DNA from: Allium sativum
Lineage: Eukaryota > Streptophyta > Magnoliopsida > Asparagales > Amaryllidaceae
Direction: 5' to 3'
Assembly (NCBI GenBank): GCA_030737875.1
Contig: CM060912.1
Span: 875,401,199 to 875,465,198, forward strand
Length of the DNA stretch: 64,000 bases
Shown one piece after another: positions 36,391 to 48,188 of this stretch (positions are counted from its first letter, which is position 1; every line of letters starts with the position of its first letter). Position numbers and translations under genes: made by a program. A model generated the notes under the pieces. The model ran no database searches. It was given only the letters and a program-made list of their open reading frames with translations, and was not told where the DNA came from.

Positions 36391-37894
36391 AGGATAAGAA
36401 GTGTGAATCCTATCTTCGGGTTCCCACTCGCATTTTCGCGGTCTTCTCCCCATTGTACTTACACCAATTTGATTTCATTGTTTTGTAGCTTCTTGATATC
36501 TAGTCCAAGGATATGAGTAGGAACTCTCCTCACTGATGCTTCCTTCTCAACTTCCACGCCTTCAAGTGTGCTCTGCTCCACTATCTCTGCCGAATCATGT
36601 AGACATTTCCTAAAATGGGAAACATAAAACACATCGTGTATGCCTGCCAATCTGTTTGGTTGCTTAATCCTGTAAGCCATCTGACCTATCCTTTCCACTA
36701 TATGGAATGGCCATACAACTCTCAGCGCCAACTTCCCTACTAAGCCAAAGCAAACTACATTCTTTAGCGACGATACTTTAATGAAGACCATATCTACGAC
36801 TTCACATTCCACATCGGTCCTCCTTTTGTCTGTAGAGGATTTTTGTCTGTCTTGAGTTGCTTTCATTCTTCGGCGGATAAGATCAATCTTCTCGGAAGTG
36901 TCTCGAATCATTTTTGGTCCAAGTATAAGTCTGTCCGTGGACTCCCACCAACAAGTCGGTGATTTACAAGGTCGTCCATACAGCACTTCGAAGGGTGTCA
37001 TACCTGTGCTCGATTGGTAAATTTTGTTGTAAGCTAACTCCACCAATGGGAGATGCTCCTCCCAAGTCCCTCCAAAGTCTAGGATACATAGTCTTAGAAG
37101 ATCCTCAAGAACTCTATTCACCCTCCCGGTTTTCCCATCTGTATGAGGGTGGTATGCAGTGCTCAAATGCAGCTATGTACCTAATGCCTCTTGTAAGCTC
37201 TTCCAAAACTCAGTAGTAAAGATGGGGTCGTGGTCGCTTACTATACTGGATGGTACCTCGTGCATGCAATCGAACTATCTCTCCAAGATATACTAATGCC
37301 AACCAAGTCGTTGTCCTCTTATTCTTAACAGGAATGAAATAATAGCTCTTCGTAAGTCTATCTACTATCACCCAAATGCTCGTATTGCTCTTCCTTGATC
37401 GGGACAATCTATCGATGAAATCCATAGAGACGCTTTCCTACTTCCATTGTGGACATCAAAGGGCAGAAGCAATCTGTCAGGTTTCCTTTGTTTAGCCTTT
37501 ACTCATTGGAAAGTCAAGCATCGAGCTACAAATTCTGCCACATTCTTCTTCATGCCAGTCCAAAAGAAAACCCTCTTTATGTCTCGATACATTTTGTCTC
37601 CACCTGGATGGATAGTTATCCAAGAATGATGAGCTTCCTCATGCACCGCCTTCAGCAATTCTCCTATCCTAAGGACGCATAGCCCTCTATCTCGTCTTAG
37701 TCACCCTTTCTCGTCCATGGTATATCTAGTAAGGTGACTAGAATCTCTCCGCTACCAGGCTTGTCCAAGATATCTGAAATTTGCGGGTCCTCCTACAGCA
37801 AAGATCCTACTCGCACCAATAGAGTAGGTCGCACCTCCAATGATGCTAACAATCCCAATGTGAAATCCGTAGATGGCTTAAAATCAAAGGTCAA
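36390..37894 (-). pseudogene. pol: Integrase and chromodomain-type C-terminus of the chromovirus
   Basis: In the transcription direction: an H-H/C-C zinc-binding region at about 37650-37500 ('HHSWITIHPGGDKMYRD'), then the catalytic core start (37425-37210) with MDFIDRLSRSRKSNTSIWVI and IVDRLTKSYYF. After a frameshift near 37200, 37166-36459 is open for 235 codons: STAYHPHTDGKTGRVNRVLE contains the E-region of the D-D-E triad, followed by AYNKIYQSSTGMTPFEVLYG, a GPF-like module with 'NVVCFGLVGKLALRV', and HDVFYVSHFRKCLHD. It ends PTHILGLDIKKLQNNEIKLV and a stop; 'VQWGEDRENASGNPK' follows in the same frame, the remains of a chromodomain core. The second catalytic Asp region is damaged ('[12 protein letters not shown]' in place of VSDRDPRF). 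Integrase inserts cDNA and the chromodomain guides it to chromatin marks. It is inactive here. Confidence 0.9.
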
Positions 37895-37902
37895 GATATA
37901 CT

Positions 37903-38514
37903 TAGGGCTATCTATGGATATCAGAAATATCTGAAATCTGTCCATATCCGCATCCGAAAATACGAAAAATATCCGATATCCGAAAAGCGGATACGGATAT
38001 GCTTAGCGGATACGGATATGGATATGGCAGTATCCGTATCCGATAAATATCCGTCCGCTATGAAAATATATAGTTTAGTATTTTTATATTTAGGTTATAG
38101 TAATTTATTATTTTATAAATAGATGGATAAAAAGTAAGTAACAAAACACATTTAAATTAGTGTTGAATTTTATGTGATTGAATGTGCTATTGTTAAACCC
38201 GTATGTTTTATCATTTATGTATTATTTCAAAATTTTCAGCTATTGTTTAGTACCAAATGAAATATGCATCATATTGTAACTTACATATTTTTAAGTTTGG
38301 ATTCGGATATTTTCGGATATCCGGAAATATCCGTATTCACTAAGCCGGATACGGATATTTTTGGATATCCGAAAATATTCGCGGATACGAATACGGATAT
38401 TATTTAGTAGGTATCCACCGGATACAGATACAGATTCGGATACGGATTTTTATTTTCGGATACGGATACGGATACAACACTATCCGCATCCGTTTGCATC
38501 CGTTTACAGGCCTA
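37903..38514. mobile_element. hAT non-autonomous element (612 bp) inside pol
   Basis: It begins TAGGGCTATC and ends GTTTACAGGCCTA. Perfect 8-bp duplications GATATACT lie at 37895-37902 and 38515-38522; an 8-bp duplication and short imperfect ends are hAT features. The subterminal 150-200 bp at each side are densely packed with TATCCG/CGGATA words, many forming 'cggatatccg' palindromes; the middle (38060-38280) is plain AT-rich. No coding capacity. It separates RNase H from integrase. Confidence 0.92.
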
Positions 38515-38522
38515 GATATACT

Positions 38523-40340
38523 CTAAGCTCCGTCTTTCTATGAATAGAGGACTCAAATTCATCCTCTGCCTACTCAACGCGTTTGCCACTACATTACCTT
38601 TGCCCGGGGTATAAGGTATTTCAAAGTTATGGGATGCTAGGAACTCCATTCACCGTTGCTGCCTTAGGTTGAGATCCTTTTGTGAGAACAAGTATTTGAG
38701 CGATTTATGATCCGTGTATAGCTCAAATCTTTCTCTAAGTAGATACTGTCGCAAAGACTTCAATGCAAACACTATTGCAACCAACTCCAGATCATGGGTA
38801 GGGTAGTTCTTCTCATGAACCCTCATCTGTCTGTTACCATAACATACTATCCTTCCCTCTTGCATTAGAAGGACACCGAACCCTGTGCCACAAGCATCTG
38901 TGTAGACTATGAACATCTTGCTTCTATTTGGGAGAGTCAGAACTATGGCTATTGTTAGAGCCCTTTTCAATCTCTGAAAGGCATCCTCGCAATCAATGCT
39001 CCACGAAAAAGCCAAGTTCTTCTTCGTCAATCGGATAAGTGGAGCTGATACCCTTGCAAAGTCCTTGATAAACTTCCTATAATAGCCCGCCAACCCTAAA
39101 AAACTTCTCACCTCCGTCGCATTCTTTGGAGCCCTCCAGTCTTGAACTGCGATGACTTTAGCGGGGTCCATTGCTATCCCGTCCTTGGAGACCACATCCC
39201 TAGAAACCTTTCTTCCTTTCTCCAAAAATGACACTTATAAAATTTTGCCTTGAGCTGATGCGATCTGAGAGTGCTAAGAACCTCCCCTATGTGTTGGGCA
39301 TGCTCCTCCTCATTCTTTGAGAAGATCAGAATGTCATCCATAAAGACTACCACAAACTTGTTCAGAAACTCCCTAAACACTTTACTCATCAAGTCCAGTA
39401 AATAGGTGGGTGCATTGGTTAGCCCGAAAGGCATAACCAACCACTCAAAGAAACCATCTAGAGTTCTGAATGAAGTCTTATCAATGTTGTCCTCTGCCAC
39501 CCTCGGCTGATGAAATTCCATGGCCAAATCCATTTGCAAGAAAACTGATGTGCCTACAAGCTGATCAAACAGGTCGTCAATTCTCGTAGCGGGTGCCTAT
39601 TCTTCTTGGTGAGCTTATTCAGCTCCCTATAATCCACGCATAGACGAAATGAGCAGTCCGCCTTAGTTGTAAAGATGACTGGAGCCCCCCCTCTGATATG
39701 CTTTGCCTAATGAAATGTTTCTCGAATAGCTCCCTTACTTGCTTGCTAAGCTCCCTCCTCTCTCTAGGAGTCATGTTGCGCACTAGTAGAGCATATGGCT
39801 TCGCATTCTCTACCAAGTATATCTGCAAGTCTATCTCACGCATTAGAGGTAACCCATTAATCTCCTCAAACACGTCCGGATAATATCTGACTATGGGTAC
39901 AAATCGCAAATCATCAACGGAAGTATCAAGTGATTCTAGAAAACTGAGCATCATTGACCCATGTGGGTCACAGGAAATTTCGAGAGTTATACTATGACAA
40001 GTAAGAAGTCTAACTACTCTCTTTTCACAATCAAGAATGGCACCATACATAGCTAGCCAATCCATTCCTAGAATTAAAACATAGCCAATAAAGCGCAACA
40101 CATATGCGTTGCATTCAAACTCGATGCCTAAGATATAAATTCTTAAACCCCTACACGTCATGGATAAATGAGCAGATCCTCCTACGGGGTTTGAGACTAC
40201 TATAGGATCAGAGATTATACTAATATCAAGGTGCAGACTATCTACTACAGAACTGGATATAAACTAATGTGAAGTGCCAGAATCAAACAGGGTTCTAACA
40301 TGGTAGTCAAAAAGGGAAATCAAACCTTCAACCGTGACTT
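38523..40340 (-). pseudogene. pol: Protease, reverse transcriptase and RNase H of the chromovirus
   Basis: Protease: LFDSGTSH (about 40290) holds the Asp of the aspartic-protease motif, with ILGMDWLAMYGAILDCEKR (about 40075) completing the fold. RT starts near 39800 ([17 protein letters not shown]), breaks at about 39690 and 39560, and continues at 39539-39174 with MPFGLTNAPTYLLDLM and the active-site motif FMDDILIFSK (F in place of the usual Y). RNase H is in the 39234-38560 frame: [23 protein letters not shown] and [11 protein letters not shown] supply the D-E-D residues. A stop sits at about 38649, after which 'MEFLASHNFEIPYTPGK' and NALSR follow. Frameshifts lie near 39200 and 39600. These enzymes copy element RNA into cDNA in the cytoplasmic particle; this copy cannot make them. 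Confidence 0.92.
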
Positions 40341-40389
40341 TCCTACCTCGATCAGGTCCGCTAGCTCTCTAAAGAATGCACTTGTCCAG

Positions 40390-41312
40390 AAGTTCCTTCC
40401 CCTTGCCCTTGCTTACTAGAGCATTGCTTACTAAAGCGTCCCACATATCCACAAATAAAGCAGGCTTTCTTTATCTTTCTACAATCCTTCACAAAATGAC
40501 CCATAGCTATGCAACCATAACACCCGATATCTTTCTTGATCTGAGCATTGTCAGGCTTTTCTCCTTTCTTTTTCTTTCCTTTCTTGGGCTACCACTTCTG
40601 TTTCTCGCCCTTAGCCTGTGTCTCTACAGTCTTACTGCCCTTCTTCTCATCCTTGCCATCTTCGTGCATAAGAGCTATGTCAACCAGCCTTTCAACCATC
40701 GCCCCATCGACATGTGAGATAATGCAAGTCCATTGAGAGGTTGATTCAACCGTCTCGCAAATCTAAGCGCCTTCTTGTGGGGCTTATTCACCAAGTCCAG
40801 TCCAAACCTCGCCAGCTGATTAAACTTGTTCACATATTCCTTAACAGACATTTCCCCTTGTTTCAAAGCCATGAATATTTCCATTTGTAATCCCTCTTCA
40901 TCCTGAGATAAAAACCTCATCTCGAATCTCTGTCGGGAAATCATCCCAAGTAGCCACTGGTTGTCCTGCATGCGTTACTTTCCACTAGTAAGAAGCTTCA
41001 TCTTTCAGCTGCTATGCGGCCAGCTGTATCTTCCTTCTGTCATAAATCTCAAGAAGAACAAACACGTTCTCCATCTCTCGTAGCCAATTGTGTGCTTCAA
41101 AAAAGCTCTCGGTACCATGGAATGGTTTTACTCCCATATTGCAGAAATCTTTACATAACTTAAAAAAGTTATCTACTCGTGGAGGTGGAGCAAACGCGGT
41201 TGCAGCTGGGGGTAAGGATTCTCCTTGACCTCGACAGGTGTTGTATCCTCAAGATACCTACGGAACCATGTCGGTAGCAGAATGCCCTCGAGAAGATTGG
41301 GTGCCCTAGACA
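40390..41312 (-). pseudogene. gag: Gag of the chromovirus, frameshifted
   Basis: The reading starts near 41312 (MSRAPNLLEGILLPTWFRR) and passes through retrotransposon-gag phrases in shifted frames: FFEAHNWLREMENVF, ASYWWK and WDDF. The frame at 40971-40675 holds MALKQGEMSVKEYVNKFNQLAR, the conserved QG-MSV-EY-F-L pattern of plant Gag. Near 40530-40440 there are two knuckles: CYGCIAMGHFVKDC is perfect, and CFICGYVGRFSKQC has Arg in place of His. At least three frameshifts and stops are seen. Gag forms the particle and packages RNA. Confidence 0.86.
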
Positions 41313-41463
41313 TCCTGAAGAGGAAAAAGGATTCAACAATAAATCGAGAGAATATTGGATGTGTCTTGAGGGGATATGATTTTTAAAAACAGATTTTTAT
41401 TTGAAAATACTTTGCTTTCGAAAACAAATTTAAAAACTATTTCTCTGATCTTGTAACCTTTGA

Positions 41464-41474
41464 CTCTGATACCA
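41464..41474 (-). other. Primer binding site (initiator tRNA-Met) of the chromovirus
   Basis: The minus strand reads TGGTATCAGAG two bases after the 5' LTR end (...GGGGTGTCACA, TT). Confidence 0.92.
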
Positions 41475-42399
41475 AATGTGACACCCCACGTCCGTTAATG
41501 TCACTCAGAAGAGAATGCATTAAGTTTCGTGAAGTGCAATAGGTAAACAATACAGAAATTCACAAGACATATATTAAATAAACAGCGAAAAATTTCAACT
41601 TCATTATTTAAAATAAAACGTAGTCTCAAACCTGTTACATAAAATATGTCTCATAAAATATCTCATAAAACAAAACAAAAGAGTACATAAAATCATATCC
41701 CTCGTCATAAGCCATAATAGAGTAGATAGCAACTCAAAACGGTACATCTCAAGAAATCCAAGTCCAAGCTATAAGAGAAATCCTAGTCACTGTTGAGTGC
41801 TTCCACTCTAAGGACCTGAGGGGAAAAGGAAGAAAGAAGCGAAAGAAAAAGGGTCATACATAAAATTTAGCAAGTTCTAGTGATTTTCAAATATGCATAA
41901 AATAGAAATGTCAAAATAGGTAAATAGGACTGGATGAGAAAGGTACAGTGACATATAAGGTAAAACTAAACAGAACAGCAAGATAGACAGGAATAAACTA
42001 TGATCGAGTAATGCTTCACATTTATATCCTAAACAGGTTATGTCTGCACCAATACTAGTATAATAGGATTAACAGGATTAGGTATTTAACCTATTTACAT
42101 AACAACAGATTTAACAGTAGGATTAGGCGTACCCTAATTACAAAACAGGATTAAGTGTTACCCTAATTACATAATAGCAAGATTATATGTCCCCTAATTA
42201 CTACACATACGATCATCCCCTACTATGTAATTAACCTGTGTAATCCTCGGCAGTAGGGTGTATCACTCCCTAAGCCATCAACCATGTAACACAAACCTAT
42301 TTACTGGTGTTATAGCGGCTTAGTTTCCCTAATTGGACTCATGAACGCTCAAGACTCCTCTAGAACACGCCCGTACCCACCTTCCCCACATGAACCTCT

Positions 42400-42926
42400 G
42401 CGTAGTTAAAGCACTTAGTGGTTCTATAGCGGAGGGGGTGCAAAAAGGTGTAGCAGGGATATATCGGGGAAATAGCGGGGATAAGCGGAGGCGCCAAACG
42501 GTTCATTAGATGTAAAACCAAATATTTGAAAATGAATTAATCATCTTTCTCACATTATATATGTACAAGAAAATAATATTAATTAATCATATATAACGAA
42601 ATCACGGAATATCATAGTTACGCATGCTAAATTTGAGATGTGTAATTGATTATTACTATATATTAGGCGTTTATGCCTTAAATTTAGCCTTTACGCTGAC
42701 TTTACTGAATTTTTTGTCAAGAGAACTAGTCAAATCAAGCTCTGTATATTAATATTTCTAAAGGGGATGTTAAAAAGCCTTGATTTAACGGATGCAGCGG
42801 AAAATAAGGGGGCTAGAAGCGAATCTACTGTTCATCAGTGCTAAATCAAAATAGCGTAGCAGTTGAAGAGTGCTATGGGCTATAATGGGGATATTGCGAG
42901 GATTTAGCGGGGCTTTAACTGCATAG
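42400..42926. mobile_element. hAT non-autonomous element (527 bp) in the 5' LTR
   Basis: Perfect 8-bp duplications GAACCTCT at 42392-42399 and 42927-42934; the empty site is seen in the other LTR ('gtgaacctcttac', about 34040). Termini gcgtAGTTAAAGC and, from the other side, ctatgcAGTTAAAGCC form imperfect inverted repeats. Subterminal parts repeat 'agcgggg'/'tagcgg' words. It is the same family as the split element at 23806-31982. Confidence 0.93.
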
Positions 42927-43378
42927 GAACCTCTTACCATCCGGTTCAATAAAGCATGCCCTAACCCCTACCTAATGCGAGACCCTCTAATAAAATGCCA
43001 ACAAGGATACTGACTGATATGGGTTCCAAACAACAAATGGACACAAGCCAAGCCCCCTAAGCTTGTGCCTCCAAATAACTAGGATTTAAGAGTCCCCAAA
43101 ACCCGATACAACAGTAGAACGAGGGACCTCTTATCTTATTAATAATCATTTTTAACCTAGTAGGTTTAGGTTAAGTAATAAGCGTGGTTGTATTATTACA
43201 TATCATTATGTGTGTACAACCCTACCCAAAAACACCTGTCCAGATGTATACATTTTCTACAACGTTTTAGTTTTTTAATCTACATCTAGTACTTATAATA
43301 TTCTAACATGTCGTTTACTTAACGTCTGTATTAAGTCAAATCTAACATGTCCAATACATATGCATACCATCCACCAAC

Positions 43379-44779
43379 TGTTGGAGAATGGAGTTTTGAT
43401 GATAACAACCTTATTTCAATATTAATTGATTATAAAATATATACTAACACCTCTATCTTGAATATATAGATATATATACATATGCATGATTTGTATACAA
43501 GAATTAATACTGAAGACTGTACAGTTTAAGAGCTTTTAGAGATTCAAAATTCAAATAAGATTCAAGACTCATGAGTAATCAAGATTTCGAGAGTTCAAGA
43601 TAAATACAGTAATAGAGTCTAGTTTATGTAATACTCTAAATAGCACTCTAGGTTCAAATTCAAATTCAATTCTGATTTTCAAATTCCAAATTCCATTTAC
43701 AAATCCTATTTTAATTCTAATTAATTTTTCTATCATACTTTTCATTTAAACTCAAGTTTTTAAGTCTATAAGTTTTATATATTTATATAGTTATGCCCTT
43801 TTATATACTTTGTATTTAATATAGTTTTAAACTTTATAATTTTATAAATATGTTTATATAGTTTATATTTATGATTTCATATGATTTTCTACTTTATAAT
43901 ACTTATTTATAACACTATGTTTTAATTCAAGAATTATATATATATACATATCAAAACGCTTGAAAAATACTCAAATTTAATTTGCACTAGGATATTTTGA
44001 CATACATAGTTCTCTATGTCGACATATAACTGTCACATTTTTTATTTTAAAAGAAAGTGTCTTCTCACTATTTGTAACGTTCCAAAAGCATTGCAACCTT
44101 TCAAATCTTATAAATAGGGTATGATTTTGAATTTTTCCATCATTCTTCTTCTCCATCTTCATCCCCTTTCTTTACAGCATTAATATTTCATATTTTTATG
44201 ATGTCTACACTTGTACTCTGCCGATTTCAGTTCTATTTATATAAAACTTCTTCTCTTCTCACTCTCTACTCATTACTCTCTGAATCGAAGTGTTATTGAA
44301 GAGTTATAGGGCTGTTGTAATCGTTTGGGAAGCGTTTGGGAAAAGGTGTGTTCCTTGTAGCCGTGAAATCAAGGAAAGAAATCGGTGGTAACCTTATAGC
44401 CGGGGAAATCAAGGGAAATATACTTGATCAAGGGTATTTGGAGTTTGGAGTCGGTGGTAACCTTATGGGCTTGAAATCAAGGAGATTGTACTTGGATATT
44501 GATATATTAATTAAACTCTGTGCAATCTAGCATTGCATGGGACTGGATGTAGGAGTAATTCGAAACAATATAAAATCCGGTGTCTTCTTTCCCTTTCTGC
44601 ATTTTATTTTTATTTATTTCTGTGTTTGTGTTTGATTCTGTGCCTGTGATTGTTTCTATGGTGTGTGATTCATATAGTAGACCATATAAGTTTTATATTT
44701 TCTTAAATTCCTTAAAAACACTATTCACCCTCCTTTTGTGTTAGTTTTGCCTTAACGATCCATTCCGCATTCCCTAATA
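43379..44779 (+). mobile_element. Copia (SIRE/Maximus-like) solo LTR, 1401 bp
   Basis: It starts TGTTGGAGAATGGAGTTTTG and ends ...ccctaata; the 5-bp duplication CCAAC is perfect (43374-43378 and 44780-44784), and the empty site is seen in the other LTR near 34490. Start and near-end phrases ('tattcaccctccttttgtg', about 44725) resemble Copia SIRE/Maximus LTRs. A TATA box CTTATAAATAG lies at 44107-44117, followed by a pyrimidine-rich leader. 44345-44480 contains two copies of a 'tggtaaccttat.g.c.tgaaatcaagg' phrase. No internal domain, so it arose by LTR-LTR recombination. The terminal TA in place of CA is unusual. Confidence 0.86.
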
Positions 44780-45568
44780 CCAACTACGTTCCCAAATTGC
44801 AACATGTACAGGTTTATGCATATTATCCATTTTTATCAATTTACAGCAAGTATATACACATTATCCCTTTTTATCAGTTTACAATAAGTCTAAACATGTG
44901 CATATTATCCTTTTCCCAAATTATAGTTAAAAAGTCCATAATTTAACAACATGCCTAAATTCCTCTTTTAATGTCATTCATTATTGCCCCAATTATATGC
45001 ACACTCTAATCGGGTATAGCCTGTGCTTCCAAAGGCCTAAGCGTAGCGTAAATAAGAAGTAAAAACAGAGAAAGGAGAATAGAATCAAATCACATAAGCA
45101 TATAGGCAAGACTGGAAATAAACTAAAACATAGAAACATGGAAAAGGAAGATAGATACATACAACTTATCAATTATCCAATAGTGAAGGCATATGTTTTA
45201 CTTATCATAACAACATAGGCGATTTACAGTGGAAAAACATGTGTAACATTTATCTCGTGAACAGTGTATATCCTAACCCAATTTTATTTAACTGTCATAT
45301 TATAGTCTAAGAAATCAGATCTGAAAATGACAGGGAACTCATAGTGGGTTTTGGTGAAGAAGAGGTTAAATCTCTTATATATATAAATATATTCCATAGA
45401 AATGTCCAATCCAATCCTTCTTTTGTTGTATGTCTGCAAGTCCTGAATGTTATCTCTGTGGATTTAGGCTTCAGTAGCATTCCCCGATTATATATTTATA
45501 TTTTTAGAATAATTTCATACAGGTAGAAGATACGAAGAAATGGTGTGTATTGTAATGGGAGAAGCCAC

Positions 45569-45578
45569 CTATTTATAG
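45569..45578 (-). promoter_or_regulatory. TATA box, chromovirus 5' LTR
   Basis: The minus strand reads CTATAAATAG, the promoter that would have driven the genomic RNA. Confidence 0.72.
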
Positions 45579-46086
45579 ATTCACAGAGTCAACCTCAGCG
45601 TTTAGATTCTAGGGTTTTAATCTTAACCATACATGTAGCGCTGAGTCAGCACAAATCTAAACACAAAACAGTCCATGTATGTAATTCAGAACCTGTCCAG
45701 ATCGTTGCTAAGTCGACCCACCGACACATGGGATCGACTCTAGGGTCAATGCAACCGACCTTGGGTCGACCCATAGGTCGACCCAGGCCAATTGTGGGTC
45801 ATCCTACAATGGTCTGGTTTCAAGGTTAACTTCCTGCTTCATCAACTTTGAATGTTTTTGAATTATTTTTATATATAAGCCCCTTATATGTATACAAACT
45901 TCTAATGCCTATAACTTCTTCATATATTATCTGTTTTATGCAAACTTGTGGTCTATCTAAACCAGAATTCCAAGATGAACGCAACGATAATGTCGGTTTC
46001 TCTTAATTCTTAATATTTTAATTAAGTTATTCCTAATTTATTATTTTAATGTATGGTTATAGTGTATTAAATTTTGGGGTGTTACA

Positions 46087-47373
46087 GGATATCTCTCCAA
46101 AATTGCCTTGAAACCTATCTTTCCAATAACTCCTGAAATCACCATGATCAAGATGGTTGATGGTTCAAGCCCAACAATTGCAGCAGCCACTATGTTAAAT
46201 CTCATCAGATAACTCCTAAGGCTTCCCTGAGCCTTTGCTTCACACTATACAATGACATCACATTCTTTTGTCTAGGGACATGCACTTTGAAATACCTTAA
46301 GAACTTGTCTGCCAACACACTCCAAGGATGGATAGATCCATTTTTCAATTGTGTATGCCACATAACAGTCAAACTAATCAAGAAAACAAAAAGCATCGCG
46401 CCATCTCCTTCATTCTAACCTCTAAGAACTTGCATATGTCTGGCAAACCTCATTAAGCGAATGGTTAGATTTGAATTCCCATCATAAGAATCTATCATCG
46501 AAATCTTAAAATCAAGGCGCTCTTAGCATTTTGGATAATAGCAGTAAAAGGGTTCTTAGTAACATCTTTCATGCTAATGTCTAGCGATCAACCTCTAACC
46601 ATCCTCCTAATTATTTCAGCCATTTGATTCAAGTTATTTGGTAAATGATTCATATCCATTAAAATAACATGCACCTAATCTTATCAGGGTACTCCTTGCA
46701 AAAATTCAAGAATATACTCCTTGCGTCTCTTTGGTTCAAGTTCTGATCAACAAATATAGCTTCATCTTGAGCATTGCTCCTTCTATTATATTCTGGAACA
46801 TATTCTTCCACCGATTGCCTTCCAGTAGTTAGATACGCATTTCCTACTCCAATCCTCCAATCTTAGGAGCTCCACCAATGACTCAGACAATATTTCTAAC
46901 ATTTTCCCCAATATTAATTATAATGTCGACAACATCGATTCCAACGTTTTGCGCATTGCTTCCCAGTATCAGGTAATCTACTTGTAAGGGGTTTGTTCCA
47001 ACTTGTGATAATCCAACTCCGGAGGTTCTTATATTAATTGCTGGGGTTTGATTCAAATTTCCTGCAGATCTAATCATTCCTTCCTTATCCATCCTCTAGA
47101 GAAAACCTTTCATCATCTTTTACTGCCTTTCCAAAATTCCATCTTGTACCGCTTTCATTATCCTTTCTATCTCATCTCTTATGACAAACCAGCATCTAAT
47201 TGAATTATAGGAAACTTCCCGACTTCCTCTATCTTCGGTTGGTTTCTTTCAATTCTAGATCTTTTACCCGTCTCAGAGTTAGTTCTAGGTCTTGCTATTT
47301 CTTCAGATGCTCAACTTCCCATCACTTGTATTCATGTTCATTCCAAATGAAAGCACTAAATGTCAACTCCAAA
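46087..47373 (-). pseudogene. gag: Tat-like gag, N-terminal and capsid part
   Basis: Minus-strand fragments: 47092-46883 (DKEGMIRSAGNLNQTPAIN...) and 46396-46205 with HPWSVLADKFLRYFKV and LYSVKQRLREAL, the W-L-F and VKQ-E-L pattern of Tat/Ogre-type Gag capsid regions. Upstream, about 47330-47150, a charged helix-rich reading ('DLELTLRRVKDLELKETNRR') suggests the N-terminal coiled part. Stops and frameshifts throughout. The frame would continue past the chromovirus insertion at 33121. Confidence 0.6.
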
Positions 47374-48188
47374 TTGAAATTAATCCCTAACGATTGTGTA
47401 AGCACTAGACTTAGAGGTGTTCCAGATAAATCAAACATGGATCTTAGAAGAAATAACAAGCAAAAAGAAGAAAGAGCAGAAAAGTGATAATTTTTTAATA
47501 GTGATTTGGCTTACTCTTGCCTATATCCACTTGTATCTATTTTTTATTATCCTTTTTAGTTAGATATCACTGGATATCAACTAGTTTGCAATTAGATCTA
47601 GGTTACAAGTGTATGCATTGTGTTTGAAGAGATAAAAATGAAGAAGAGCTAGCAATCCCGTAAAGTAATAGTGTTTCCTGATCTCGTCCTTTGTCTAGTT
47701 GTAGATGATTCAATATTTATAGACAAACCACTGGGAATTAGTTCAGAAACCAATTAGCAAAAAAGTCCGTATGCAAAGCAGAGTCAACACCTAGAATTAT
47801 AGGACCATTTGAGTCATCTATTTGGCTTGGCACCAACTCATAGGGGATGAGTTAGTGCCGAGTCAAATAGATAGAATATTTTTATGTTCTGATTTTCGCT
47901 CCATATTTGTTGCTCCATGTCGAGTTGGCTCATCAAATTTTGAGTCATTTCAAATTAGTTTGGTCACCAATCTTTATGACTCATCCAAGTCCATTCAAAT
48001 TCAGGAACCAAGACCCAACCCATAGCCTTTATGAGTCGGTGCCAACTTATACCCTTAACTCCAAACTTACTAAAATTCTCACCAATTTATTTTTTATGTC
48101 TTTTAAGTACTCTCGCCTAGTTACAAATTGTTCTCTTTTGATCTTCCAAGTCTAGGTAAAGTCGCTTTGGTCCAAAAACTAGTAAACA
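47374..48188 (-). repeat. 5' LTR of the Tat-like element
   Basis: The minus strand starts TGTTTACTAGTTTTTGGACC (48188) and ends TTAATTTCA (47374), followed by 'atttggagttgac', which may be a decayed primer site. TATA-like box at 47714-47724. It aligns with 20931-21848 but is about 100 bp shorter. Confidence 0.68.

Larger units (their letters stand above)
33122..46086 (-). mobile_element. Tekay/Del-like Ty3/gypsy chromovirus, complete but inactive, with three nested insertions
   Basis: LTRs at 41477-46086 (5', interrupted) and 33122-35764 (3') flank an internal domain with PBS, gag with zinc knuckles, protease, RT, RNase H, integrase and a chromodomain-type end, then PPT. The flanking pentanucleotide GGATA is present at 33117-33121 and 46087-46091, a perfect target-site duplication, so this is a single insertion event into the Tat-like gag. 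Order gag-PR-RT-RH-INT plus chromodomain and the TGTAACACCCC terminus fit plant chromoviruses of the Tekay/Del type. The first 135 bp of the two LTRs differ at about 11 positions by eye, so the insertion is not recent. Stops, frameshifts and a hAT insertion in pol make it non-autonomous now. Confidence 0.93.
41477..46086 (-). repeat. 5' LTR of the chromovirus, interrupted by two insertions
   Basis: It is homologous to 33122-35764. Removing the hAT (42400-42926) and the Copia LTR (43379-44779) with their duplications leaves about 2.67 kb, close to the 2643-bp 3' LTR. TATA decamer at 45569-45578; gtcgaccca cluster at 45712-45790. Confidence 0.93.
20931..48188 (-). mobile_element. Tat-like LTR retrotransposon lacking pol, with nested insertions
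   Basis: Two LTRs in the same minus orientation (20931-21848 and 47374-48188) flank the nest. Internal DNA of this element is what remains after removing the insertions: 21849-23805, 31983-33121 and 46087-47373, about 4.4 kb in all. It contains a ruined gag next to the right LTR and a PPT next to the left LTR, but I see no protease, RT, RNase H or integrase. It is therefore a LARD-like non-autonomous element, or it has lost pol by deletion. The outer flanks (aacta at 20926-20930, catat at 48189-48193) do not match, so an intact 5-bp target duplication is not shown. The two LTRs could in principle come from different insertions. Confidence 0.6.

Noticed and set aside
36959..37934. Several plus-strand ORFs of 60-85 codons
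   Set aside because: They are antisense shadows of the chromovirus integrase.
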